Below, piece by piece: positions 33,192 through 41,603 of a DNA stretch of 64,000 nt. This DNA is from an uncultured Croceitalea sp. (GTDB lineage: Bacteria > Bacteroidota > Bacteroidia > Flavobacteriales > Flavobacteriaceae): the NCBI GenBank assembly GCA_947499565.1, contig CANMOV010000001.1, forward strand, positions 682,001 through 746,000, written 5' to 3'. Position numbers and translations under genes: made by a program. Each line of letters begins with the position of its first letter. Position 1 is the first letter of the stretch. The notes beneath the pieces are model-generated. The model worked only from the letters and a program-made list of their open reading frames with translations, made no database searches and was not told where the DNA came from.

Positions 33192-33231
33192 CAATAACGG
33201 TCAAAAAGGATAGTTTAATTAAATTAGAGAA

Positions 33232-33567
33232 ATGCAAACATTTAATGGAAAAGAATACCCCTGTTGTACAAGTTTAGCAATGGGAATTATTGGTGGAAAA
33301 TGGAAGACAGTTATTCTATACTATCTAAAGGCTAATACATTGCGATATAATGAACTTAGGAAGAAAATGCCAACGGTAACGGAACGTACCTTGAGTCTAC
33401 AGTTACAAACATTGGAAAAAGATGGAATCATCAAAAGGAAAGTTTACACCTCCAAACCGCCACTAAAAGTAGAATACTCCTTAACTGAGTTCGGCAAAAC
33501 TTTAGTGCCCGTGTTACAAGCCATTGCAGATTGGGGAACTTACGTAATTGAACATAAGGTAGATTAA
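33232..33567 (+). CDS. HxlR-family transcriptional regulator
   Basis: The protein has 111 residues. The winged-helix HxlR core is clear: CCTSLAMGIIGGKWKTVILYYL, then YNELRKKMPTVTERTLSLQLQTLEKDGII and VEYSLTEFGKTLVPVL. A Cys pair near the N-terminus (residues 9-10) precedes the first helix at the place where redox-sensing members such as YodB have their reactive Cys. It is divergent from the nitroreductase gene and probably represses it and itself until electrophile or redox stress modifies the Cys. The start is supported by the -7 box 40 bases upstream. Confidence 0.93.
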   Translation: MQTFNGKEYPCCTSLAMGIIGGKWKTVILYYLKANTLRYNELRKKMPTVTERTLSLQLQTLEKDGIIKRKVYTSKPPLKVEYSLTEFGKTLVPVLQAIADWGTYVIEHKVD

Positions 33568-33661
33568 GATAAAATATTCTAAATAGGTTTAATAAGATTT
33601 TGGTGCTAAACGGATTTTTTTATTTCCAAAACAAACACTTTGCTTAGCGTGCATTTATAGA

Positions 33662-34525
33662 TTAATTACCCGAAGATAAAAGCTCCAATTTGTAACCAAC
33701 ACCATGAATATTAGTAATTTTTATGGTAGTATCACTGGCTAATTTTTTACGTAATTTAGAGATATAGGTGTCTAAACTTCTTCCGACAATAACGCCATTA
33801 TCTTCCCATATTTTTTTAGTTAAGACTTCCCTGTTAATTACCTCGTTGGGATGTGCAATAAGTAAAGAAAGTAGTTCACATTCTTTTTTAGTAAGGGTAA
33901 ATTCTTCTGTTTCTTTTATTAATTTATTTTCTTTAGGATAAAATTTAAAGCTTCCTATACGGTTATAAGATTCTGTTTGTAGTTGTAAATTTATATTCTT
34001 GCGTTTCTTTAAACCTATTATTATGACAAAAACAATAGGTATTAATAGAGCAAACCATAAAACGTCTCTCCTATTAGTTTTTACAGATTCTAAAAATCGA
34101 AATTCAAATAAATAACAATTGGATGGTAATGCCCTCCCTGCGCAAGGAATTATAGTTTTTTCTTCTTGCCTATGCATTTGATAACTATAAGCTACCTTAT
34201 TGTCTGCACATTGTATCACTTGAACGATATACTCTTGTGGTATTTGACCTTTCTTAAAACCTTCTTTTACAGCATTTACAATAGTATTGGGTTCAAAAGA
34301 ATGATTGTTCTTAAATCTTAGTAGGTATTTAGCTGCTGATATCTTTTCTACTGGCAATATTAAAGAAGTACTATCCCCATGAGTAAGTAGAAGACGATTA
34401 CCTGCTTCTCTAATGCTAATCTTAATACGCTCATCAGTTAGGTTTTTATCCTCTTCTAAAGCATTACAACTTATGTAAAAAGTAAGAATAGTTACAAGAT
34501 ATGCGCAACACTTAACATTATTCAT
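33662..34525 (-). CDS. membrane-tethered winged-helix regulator (ToxR/CadC-like, OmpR-type DNA-binding domain)
   Basis: The protein has 287 residues from the ATG at 34523-34525, chosen over a frame 69 bases longer because it starts with an export-like segment (YLVTILTFYISC). The N-terminal ~160 residues are predicted to be extracytoplasmic and include several Cys. One membrane helix (about 162-182, VLWFALLIPIVFVIIIGL) is followed by KKRK. The last ~100 residues are an OmpR-type winged helix (FTLTKKECELLSLLIAHPNEV, GRSLDTYISKLRKKL, IHGVGYKLE). The DNA-binding domain is at the C-terminus, the reverse of ToxR. It is divergent from the YceI operon, its likely target. Confidence 0.85.
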   Translation of the reverse strand: MNNVKCCAYLVTILTFYISCNALEEDKNLTDERIKISIREAGNRLLLTHGDSTSLILPVEKISAAKYLLRFKNNHSFEPNTIVNAVKEGFKKGQIPQEYIVQVIQCADNKVAYSYQMHRQEEKTIIPCAGRALPSNCYLFEFRFLESVKTNRRDVLWFALLIPIVFVIIIGLKKRKNINLQLQTESYNRIGSFKFYPKENKLIKETEEFTLTKKECELLSLLIAHPNEVINREVLTKKIWEDNGVIVGRSLDTYISKLRKKLASDTTIKITNIHGVGYKLELLSSGN

Positions 34526-34640
34526 AGCTGCAAATAACAGCTTATTTAAAAACTTTTCACAACAGTTGACACTTCTTTTACATTCTTTTGACAAATAGAA
34601 GACCCTACTGGTTCTAGTTTAGCTCCAAAATAATAGAATT

Positions 34641-35210
34641 ATGAAAAACACATTAATCACTCTTGGAGTAATCCTTAGTTTAAGCGCTTCAATTTATGCA
34701 CAAAATGAGTCATATGATTTAGATATTGCCAAAAGTAGTGTTAAATGGAAAGGTAGCTATCTGTTTCAATTTTCAGAACATACGGGGACTGTAAGTTTTA
34801 AAAAAGGAACGCTTTATACCCAAAAAGGTAATATAACCAGTGGCAGTTTTGTGGTAGATATGACCAGTATTACCAATGCAGAATATAAAGAAAACCCCGA
34901 AAATGGCCCGGTGGGGCATTTAAAAAATGCAGATTTTTTTGATGTAAACATTTTTCCTGAAGCAAGTCTAGAACTTACAAAAGTTTCCTATTTTAATGAT
35001 AACAATGAACACAGGTTTGAAGGATACTTAACTATTAAGGGAATAAGTAATCCTATTATGATACGCGCATTTGCAGATGAAGCTAGCAAAACAATAAAAA
35101 CCAAATTTAAAATAGATCGTAAAGATTGGGGTATTACTTACAATAGTAAGTATAAGGACAGCGCTATCTCGGACGCTATTGAGTTTGATATTATTTTACA
35201 ATTTAAATAA
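34641..35210 (+). CDS. YceI-family periplasmic protein
   Basis: The protein has 189 residues with a signal peptide (1-20, SIYA|Q). The lipocalin-like YceI fold is recognisable from SSVKWKGSYL, HTGTVSFKKGTL, GSFVVDMTSI, GHLKNADFFDV and FEGYLTIKGISNP. YceI proteins bind isoprenoid or amphipathic lipids and are often tied to stress or quinone-related functions. It forms an operon with the unknown secreted protein six bases downstream and is divergent from the membrane winged-helix regulator gene. Confidence 0.93.
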   Translation: MKNTLITLGVILSLSASIYAQNESYDLDIAKSSVKWKGSYLFQFSEHTGTVSFKKGTLYTQKGNITSGSFVVDMTSITNAEYKENPENGPVGHLKNADFFDVNIFPEASLELTKVSYFNDNNEHRFEGYLTIKGISNPIMIRAFADEASKTIKTKFKIDRKDWGITYNSKYKDSAISDAIEFDIILQFK

Positions 35211-35216
35211 GGTCTC

Positions 35217-35804
35217 TTGAAAAATAGCACAACCATCATTATTTGTCTAAGCATTGCACTACTAGTAAATGCTCAGGAATCCAATCATAATCATATTCTA
35301 AGCACTCCAAATTGGGGATCAGAATTTTTTGATTTTCCAATTAGGTTCGCTAAAGAAATCCCATACAAAGGGTATGAAGAAGCTGTTTTTCCAAAGGGAT
35401 GGGCTAAAGAAGATAGTCATGAATTTTGGTCCTATGCATTTGCATGGAAGATTGAAACTATTAAAGCTCTTACGGCTAAAGATTTTGAAACTCACCTGCA
35501 ACATTATTTTGATGGTCTTATGGATATTAAGAACCAAAAAAATGATACCAGTATTTTAGCTACTAAAGCTTCAATTACAGCGAATAGCTCCAATAGTCAT
35601 GCTCCGACTTTTTATGGATCTATATATTTTTATGAAGGACGTTATACAAAGAAAATGATGACACTATTTGTTATGGCGGAAATATCTTATCGCAAGGAAG
35701 AAAACAAAAGCATTGTACTATTTAAGTTTTCCCCTAAATTCTATAACCACAAAATTTGGCAAATATTAAATTCAATTAAAATAAGCGACAAGGCGTCAAA
35801 ATAA
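35217..35804 (+). CDS. secreted protein of unknown function in the YceI operon
   Basis: The protein has 195 residues starting at TTG (35217-35219), with an AAGG ribosome-binding-like site at the end of the YceI gene. No ATG allows a signal peptide in this frame, whereas TTG gives one (STTIIICLSIALLVNAQ). The mature region is mixed alpha/beta with a Trp/Phe-rich start (NWGSEFFDFPIRFAKEIPYKG) and KGWAKEDSHEFWSYAFAW. I recognise no named family. Its coupling to YceI and shared promoter suggest a joint periplasmic role. Confidence 0.78.
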   Translation: MKNSTTIIICLSIALLVNAQESNHNHILSTPNWGSEFFDFPIRFAKEIPYKGYEEAVFPKGWAKEDSHEFWSYAFAWKIETIKALTAKDFETHLQHYFDGLMDIKNQKNDTSILATKASITANSSNSHAPTFYGSIYFYEGRYTKKMMTLFVMAEISYRKEENKSIVLFKFSPKFYNHKIWQILNSIKISDKASK

Positions 35805-35856
35805 AGATAAACTATTACTAGTCAAATTGTTCAAATTTAGAAATTGAAGTCTTGTT

Positions 35857-36720
35857 TTAATTTTGACCATTGAACAATGCTTTCAGGCCATTTTTTAACT
35901 CAAAAACAGTTTTTACTTCATTCATATCTAGTGCCTTGTCAAAAACCGAAAGCTCGTCTATAAAACCAATATAGCCTAATCCAAGCATAATTTTTCCATT
36001 TTCTTCCTCCCAAGTAAATGGGTCATTTACATCTTTTATCACACCTTTAAATTTACCATTTAGGTATAACTTAAAATTAGATTTTTGTGTATTCACCTCT
36101 GAAAAAGTAAAGGCCACATGTGTCCATGTTTTTGCCTGAAATGGTGAGGGGTTTACCGTAACCGTTCGCTTGCTCCAATCCTTCTCATCACTATCATTGT
36201 TAGGGTCCCATATAGCGATATCTCCCATTGCTCCCAATCTAAATTGTCTTGGATTATGATCTGTGAAATCTACCCATAATCCAGCATCACTCCATTTAGA
36301 ATCCGTAATACATATTGGATCACAGTAATGCGGTGCCAGTTCCTTATTCGGGTCCAAACGTAGCCAAAATGATACGGTACCACTCCACGAATCACTACTA
36401 TAAGCAACATTCTTATAGGCTCTATAAAAAACAGCAGAGGTTTTGGCTTCTTTAAAGTGAAGGGCATCACCAGCAATTCCTCCGTTTTTAGCCAATACAA
36501 CATTAGGGTCATCTAATCCTATTTTAGCTTTAGTTGTGTTTTTATAATTTTCCGCTGAGTATATCATGGCATCACCAACGGCAATATCAGCAGATAGTTT
36601 TCCGTCAAACGAGCTATAAAAAAGCAAATGATCTTTTAATGGTTTGCCTTGCGAAAAGGACAAACTAGTCATGAGAAGAAAGAATACGCTAACCATAGCT
36701 AATGGGCTTGTTGTCTTCAT
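35857..36720 (-). CDS. secreted LamG/concanavalin-A-like protein
   Basis: The protein has 287 residues with a signal peptide (1-24, LSFSQG). The mature part is a single LamG-type jelly roll: LLFYSSFDGKLSADIAVGDA, GTVSFWLRLDPN, TWTHVAFTFSE, FKLYLNGKFKGV and GFIDELSVFDKAL are the conserved strands. Such domains bind or cleave glycans. No catalytic acidic motif of glycosidases was noticed, so binding is more likely. It stands alone, convergent with the YceI operon and divergent from the LysR gene. Confidence 0.87.
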   Translation of the reverse strand: MKTTSPLAMVSVFFLLMTSLSFSQGKPLKDHLLFYSSFDGKLSADIAVGDAMIYSAENYKNTTKAKIGLDDPNVVLAKNGGIAGDALHFKEAKTSAVFYRAYKNVAYSSDSWSGTVSFWLRLDPNKELAPHYCDPICITDSKWSDAGLWVDFTDHNPRQFRLGAMGDIAIWDPNNDSDEKDWSKRTVTVNPSPFQAKTWTHVAFTFSEVNTQKSNFKLYLNGKFKGVIKDVNDPFTWEEENGKIMLGLGYIGFIDELSVFDKALDMNEVKTVFELKNGLKALFNGQN

Positions 36721-36846
36721 AATTATCTTTTACTCAAATTTATTATTCCTTTAAGTAATCCAATAGAAAGCTGATTGAATACTTTCTAAGTTTTAGTTGC
36801 ATTTTTTTCAACTATAGGAATTTATACAGTCTTGTATCTTTGATTG

Positions 36847-37737
36847 ATGGAATTAAAATATTTTAGATTAATCAAAACCATTGTCGAAGAAGGGAATCTT
36901 GCCAATTCTTCTGAACGATTGTTTTTAACACAATCTGCATTAAGTCATCAATTGCGTGAGTTAGAGGAACGCTTAGGTTTTAAAGTATTTAACCGCACAA
37001 GAAATAAATGGGAATTAACCCAAGAGGGCATAGAACTGTATAAATTGGCGAATAAACTTTTTAGTTCAATAGATGAAGTTTTTACTAATATCCGTGATAT
37101 AAAAGGAAGCTCAAAAAGTTCTATTAAGTTAAGCGCAGAATGCCAATCCTTTTTTCATTCCATCCCTTCGTTTATACAAAAAATGGGAATACTATATCCA
37201 GAAATTAATATAGATGTTGCTCTTGGTGCAACTCACCAGTCCATTTCACAACTACTATCGAATGAAATAGATATCGCAATAGTGACAGCTATACCTGATT
37301 CTGATAAACTTTTTAATACTCCTGTTTTTAAAGATGAAATTTTTGCAGTTATGCATAAAGAAAACCCTTTAAATGATTTAGATTTTTTAGATGTAAGTCA
37401 TTTTGGAGAAATCCATTTGTTGATTAACTCCTTTCCCTTGGAAGGTGTAGCCGTTTATGAACAGTTTTTAAAACCAAATAGAATACATCCAACTAAGATT
37501 TCCGCAATTCCGTTTACAGAAATAACATTATCCATGATTAATGCAAATATGGGTATTATGTGTGCCCCAAAATGGCAACTGAAGTCTTTCCATTTATCTG
37601 AGGATGTCGTGTTTAAACGGATTGGTAAAAATGGTTTAAAAAGAACACATTACCTAGTTGTAAAAGAGGAGGTTAGAAATAGAAAATATATACATGATTT
37701 TATTTCCAATTTTAAAGAAGAGTTTTTAAACCTATAA
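36847..37737 (+). CDS. LysR-family transcriptional regulator
   Basis: The protein has 296 residues. The ATG at 36847-36849 is preferred; a TTG three bases upstream is in frame. The N-terminal winged helix (residues 1-60, RLIKTIVEEGNLANSSERLFLTQSALSHQL) and the ~90-296 periplasmic-binding-like sensor domain are standard. A TATCTTTG box ends at 36842, only four bases before the ATG, so the transcript may be leaderless or nearly so. It is divergent from the LamG gene, which may be its target. The ligand is unknown. Confidence 0.93.
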   Translation: MELKYFRLIKTIVEEGNLANSSERLFLTQSALSHQLRELEERLGFKVFNRTRNKWELTQEGIELYKLANKLFSSIDEVFTNIRDIKGSSKSSIKLSAECQSFFHSIPSFIQKMGILYPEINIDVALGATHQSISQLLSNEIDIAIVTAIPDSDKLFNTPVFKDEIFAVMHKENPLNDLDFLDVSHFGEIHLLINSFPLEGVAVYEQFLKPNRIHPTKISAIPFTEITLSMINANMGIMCAPKWQLKSFHLSEDVVFKRIGKNGLKRTHYLVVKEEVRNRKYIHDFISNFKEEFLNL

Positions 37738-37941
37738 CTATTCTCACAATTTATTTTTGTTTCCCTAACCTTTTATCCATTTTATAACAATACTGGTAGA
37801 TTAAAAAGGATTACTTATTTCTGCTTTACCTCTTAGACCCTTAAAAGTAGCTAGTTAACCATCCCATTACCGTGTTTCTCAACATTTATTTTCGCTATAC
37901 CCCTTAATAACTGAATTTTACACTTATAAGTGGGTATACAG
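37738..37941. other. intergenic region upstream of the TSP3-repeat surface protein
   Basis: About 200 bases with no open frame. It contains scattered T-rich stretches; no convincing promoter pair or terminator was identified. Confidence 0.35.
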
Positions 37942-39816
37942 ATGTCAGGTTTTAATAGACGCAATAAAATACTAATTGTCCTAAAAAAAGTACCATGCTA
38001 CTTATTTCCATTATTGGTGCTTAGTACAAGTGCGGTTAAAGCACAACAAACCTATGCTGACAATTTTTCTACGCAAGCGTACAATAGAAATGATGGAAAT
38101 ACCAACTGGGCTACAGATTGGATAGAGAGTGGAGATATAGATAATGGTCCTACAGCAGAATACATTCAAATACAAAGCAATCAATTGTACATGTATTGGA
38201 TATGGGGAGAAAACATTCAACGGACAGCGGATTTAACAGGTGCCACTTCGGCAACACTAGATTTTGATTACACCACAAATAGTTTGGGCGGAACTCAACA
38301 ATTGGGGGTTTTTATATCCAGTAATGGAGGAACTAGTTTTAACCAAATAGGGACACTCTCTGGTAACGGCTCTTTTTCTCAAGATATATCGGGATACATT
38401 AGTTCCAATACCATTCTCAGATTCGCTAAATCAGATGCTGACTGGAATTCTGACGATAATGCCTCAATAGATAATTTAATACTCTCTGCTATTGTTCCAA
38501 CAGATTCAGATGGTGATGGCATCGAAGATGTAACAGATTTAGATAATGACAATGATGGCATTTTAGATGTTGAAGAATGCCCCTTTGTGCCCATAGTCAC
38601 GCAAAGTTTTACTTCTACAAATGGTACAGTAATAACGAATACTGCTTCTAATGGACGAGGAAATTTATACATTGATTTTATTAGTATTGACAATTCCTTT
38701 AATCTAACAATAAACGGTACAGATATTGCCACGGAATTTCAATTTCAACCTGGGGCCGCTGGAAACTTTGCTCGTTTTGATACAGGATTTACTTATGGAC
38801 AGAATGGCGTTCCACAGTTATGGTCTATGACAGGTACAGTAACAAATCCCATGTTAAGAATAATTATTGATGCCGATGGTAATCTCGAATTATTTGGTGC
38901 CCAATCTCCAGCTGGTACCTTGCTACAATTAACTTTGGATACACCACCCGTAACAGTTCCTTGGAATCCATCTGGAAGTAACACTATTAGTATAGGTCAA
39001 ATGCTTACAGGGCCTACAAATATGACAGGGCAGTTAAGTTTCAATGAAGAATGTGATACAGATTTAGATGGTATTTTAAATCGTTTCGATTTGGATAGTG
39101 ATAATGACGGTATTTATGACGCTGAGGAAGCTGGTCATGGGCAAGCCCACACCAATGGAATAGTTGATGGGGCTATAGGAACAGATGGAATTCCTAATTC
39201 CGTACAGAATGCCCCTAATAATAAGCTGGTAAATTATACCATACAAGACACTGATGGCGATGGTACTGCGGATGCCCAAGAATTGGACGCAGATGCAGAT
39301 GGTTGCTTAGATGTCCTAGAAGCGGGTTATACGGACCCAAATGGTGATGGTCTACTTGGAGGTGCTAGTTTAACGGTAAACACCTTAGGGGTAGTTACTT
39401 CTGGAACCGATGGTTACACAACTCCTGCCGACGGTGATAGCAATACAACTTTTGATTTTCAGGAAGTTGGTGCTATCCCTACAATAACCACTCAACCCAT
39501 AACAACAATAATTTGTCCTGGCTGCAGCGGAGATTTTACCGTTATTGCAGGGACTGCAGACACTTATCAATGGCAACGATTGGATGGTCTAGTTTGGACT
39601 AATCTCACGGATTCTAGTATTTATAATGGAACGGCAACTGCAACCTTAACTATCACCAATCCAACTCCAACAAATAATGGAGAACAATATAGAGTCCTTC
39701 TCGGGGATTTGGCATATAGCTGTAGTCAAACAACATCAAATATTGCGACATTAAATGTTAGTGTTGCTACTGTAATTACCAATCGGAGAATTACGCACAG
39801 AGTTAATCTAAACTAA
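37942..39816 (+). CDS. secreted surface protein with thrombospondin type 3 repeats
   Basis: The protein has 624 residues from the ATG at 37942; a GTG 12 bases upstream is in frame. The signal peptide ends at AVKAQQ. A jelly-roll-like domain (~30-185) is followed by calcium-binding TSP3-type Asp-rich repeats in three places (DSDGDGIEDVTDLDNDNDGI; CDTDLDGILNRFDLDSDNDG; DTDGDGTADAQELDADADG). A beta-rich domain lies between the first two. An Ig-like domain follows at the end (GDFTVIAGTADTYQWQRLD). The tail ITNRRITHRVNLN is short and basic. The family is often displayed or secreted by the type IX system, but no sorting domain is clearly visible here. Confidence 0.82.
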   Translation: MSGFNRRNKILIVLKKVPCYLFPLLVLSTSAVKAQQTYADNFSTQAYNRNDGNTNWATDWIESGDIDNGPTAEYIQIQSNQLYMYWIWGENIQRTADLTGATSATLDFDYTTNSLGGTQQLGVFISSNGGTSFNQIGTLSGNGSFSQDISGYISSNTILRFAKSDADWNSDDNASIDNLILSAIVPTDSDGDGIEDVTDLDNDNDGILDVEECPFVPIVTQSFTSTNGTVITNTASNGRGNLYIDFISIDNSFNLTINGTDIATEFQFQPGAAGNFARFDTGFTYGQNGVPQLWSMTGTVTNPMLRIIIDADGNLELFGAQSPAGTLLQLTLDTPPVTVPWNPSGSNTISIGQMLTGPTNMTGQLSFNEECDTDLDGILNRFDLDSDNDGIYDAEEAGHGQAHTNGIVDGAIGTDGIPNSVQNAPNNKLVNYTIQDTDGDGTADAQELDADADGCLDVLEAGYTDPNGDGLLGGASLTVNTLGVVTSGTDGYTTPADGDSNTTFDFQEVGAIPTITTQPITTIICPGCSGDFTVIAGTADTYQWQRLDGLVWTNLTDSSIYNGTATATLTITNPTPTNNGEQYRVLLGDLAYSCSQTTSNIATLNVSVATVITNRRITHRVNLN

Positions 39817-39876
39817 TACTATAATCAAGATAAACCACTGATGTGAAACATTAAATGGGAACGTATTTTTTATAAT

Positions 39877-40737
39877 TTAACGTCTTGTTTTTCTATCCTT
39901 TTTCTCTGTCGTTACTAGTTTGTCATTATTCCAAACACCACTAGTAAGTATACTCCCATCTTTTGCATAAAACTCACCTTCTCCATTTCGCTTATCATCT
40001 TTCCAATAGCCAACATATTTTTCCCCATTAGGCCAATAATAAGTACCATATCCTGTGCGTTTAGCATTAACATAACTTCCAACATAGTATTCACCATCTG
40101 GCCAATAAAAAGTTCCTTGACCATGTCGCCGATTATCTTTCCATTCACCTTTATACCTGCTTCCAGTATCTAGCAATGCTATTCCGAAACCATTAGCCTT
40201 ATTATTATGAACTCGCCCAACATAATGCATTTGATTCCCTTTTTCGCTTTTAAAAGTAAGATATTCCCCAAAAGATTTTTCCAACAGTTGTTTTCGTATC
40301 CGATTAAGCTGAATCTTGGTCTTTTCATGAGCAAAACTAAGGGAATCGTAGCGTTGAATATCAATCGGACTTACTACTTTAGGAGGCATTAAAGAATCTT
40401 CTTCAATTTTGTTCTCTGCTTTTTGCAAAGCTCCTTCCTGGTAGTTTTTTATCTTTTTTGCTAATGCTATACGAAGTTTAAGTGCTTTATCCTCACTTCC
40501 TAGTTCATGTGCAATTTTATCATATTCACTAAGTACGGTATTGTAATTATCGGTAAGTAAAAGTGAATCTGTTGAAAGTAGATATTCGTAGTTGCTCACT
40601 CTTTCTATTAGCTCTAATTTATCTGTATCAAACTGATTAACCTTATGTTGTAGTGCATTAACTCTAAAAAATAGTCCAATAGAAATTATAACCGCTGCTG
40701 CTAATAATAAATATGGAATTAATAAACGCTTTTTCAT
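39877..40737 (-). CDS. MORN-repeat protein with membrane anchor and coiled coil
   Basis: The protein has 286 residues. An N-terminal membrane segment (about 6-24, IPYLLLAAAVIISIGLFF) anchors a coiled coil (30-160). MORN repeats follow in ~175-270, with the typical Y-x-G-x-W-K-x-x-x-x-G-x-G-x-x-x-W-P spacing (SRYKGEWKDNRRHGQGTFYW; EKYVGYWKDDKRNGEGEFY). MORN arrays bind membranes or partner proteins. It is the last gene of a three-gene operon with a DUF2490 protein and a large secreted protein that also begins with MORN-like strands, so a shared envelope function is likely. Confidence 0.85.
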   Translation of the reverse strand: MKKRLLIPYLLLAAAVIISIGLFFRVNALQHKVNQFDTDKLELIERVSNYEYLLSTDSLLLTDNYNTVLSEYDKIAHELGSEDKALKLRIALAKKIKNYQEGALQKAENKIEEDSLMPPKVVSPIDIQRYDSLSFAHEKTKIQLNRIRKQLLEKSFGEYLTFKSEKGNQMHYVGRVHNNKANGFGIALLDTGSRYKGEWKDNRRHGQGTFYWPDGEYYVGSYVNAKRTGYGTYYWPNGEKYVGYWKDDKRNGEGEFYAKDGSILTSGVWNNDKLVTTEKKDRKTRR

Positions 40738-40770
40738 CTTATAGAATTACTCTTCTATTTACGTCTAAGA

Positions 40771-41601
40771 CTAATCATTTAGATGTATCTCTGGTAATTT
40801 GTTTTTAACTTTCCTAAAATCTGGTGAAAAATAGACATGAAAACGCATCGTCCAATTTTGTTTAAAAATTCCTGGATTATCTAAAGTCTGCCCCTGAGAA
40901 TACATAAGCCCTCCGGCTACAGTTAATCTTGGAGTTAAAATGTAACCTAAGGTTGTAGTCAAACGTAAATCTTCCATTACACTTCCAACGACGGCTTTTC
41001 CACTTTGCATAATTAATTCGGCTTCTGGAGAAACGTATAAGGTTTTAGATTCTAGCCTATCCTTATTTAGAGGAATTTTTGCCCTAAACATATAACGCCA
41101 TCTATTTCTAAATATATAATCACTATTTTCTTCAAAACCCTTTGTCCATCTATGTTCGATACGTATTCTATGATAAATCATAGCACTGTAGACAGGCATT
41201 GCAAATTGATATTGATGCCAAATACGAAACTCCGGAACTACATTACGATCTATAGAATTTTCGTCGGTATTAAAGTTAATCCGCATTACACCTCCTAGCG
41301 CTGCATTTACCTTCTTATTGTAGATATAACCAATTGCATGGCGGTTATAAATTTGTCCTATTTGACCAATAAATGGAGTTTCCTCTGTTTCTTCGAAACG
41401 GAAATGGGTTTGTGCTACCCAAAACAAACGTTTGGAAATCCTTATGTTCCCATATGTATTTATCCAAAGTCTAGTTTTAGGTTCTTTAAACTTTGATTCT
41501 GTTGGCAGTAATTCTTCCAAGGGTTCCTGTCCTACAAGAGAGGAGTGTAATAGTATTGCCAGAACAATAAAAGAGAATGTATAACTTTTATAACTTCTCA
41601 T
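40771..41601 (-). CDS. DUF2490 outer-membrane protein
   Basis: The protein has 276 residues with a signal peptide (1-25, SLVGQ). The mature part is a beta-barrel-like DUF2490 domain (ISKRLFWVAQTHFRFEET, HAIGYIYNKKVNAALGGVM, MIYHRIRIEHRW, RWRYMFRAKIPL). DUF2490 proteins are widespread in Bacteroidota; their exact function is not known. It starts two bases after the previous stop at 41604 and precedes the MORN gene by 33 bases, so it is the middle gene of the operon. Confidence 0.88.
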   Translation of the reverse strand: MRSYKSYTFSFIVLAILLHSSLVGQEPLEELLPTESKFKEPKTRLWINTYGNIRISKRLFWVAQTHFRFEETEETPFIGQIGQIYNRHAIGYIYNKKVNAALGGVMRINFNTDENSIDRNVVPEFRIWHQYQFAMPVYSAMIYHRIRIEHRWTKGFEENSDYIFRNRWRYMFRAKIPLNKDRLESKTLYVSPEAELIMQSGKAVVGSVMEDLRLTTTLGYILTPRLTVAGGLMYSQGQTLDNPGIFKQNWTMRFHVYFSPDFRKVKNKLPEIHLND

Positions 41602-41603
41602 TG

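Noticed and set aside
36835-36842. Firm promoter call for the LysR gene
   Set aside because: The -7 box matches but is only four bases from the ATG and no -33 TTG is at normal spacing, so it is mentioned under the gene rather than listed.
37942-39816. Type IX secretion sorting domain at the C-terminus of the TSP3 protein
   Set aside because: The tail is short and basic and does not match the sorting domain motifs I know; secretion route is left open.
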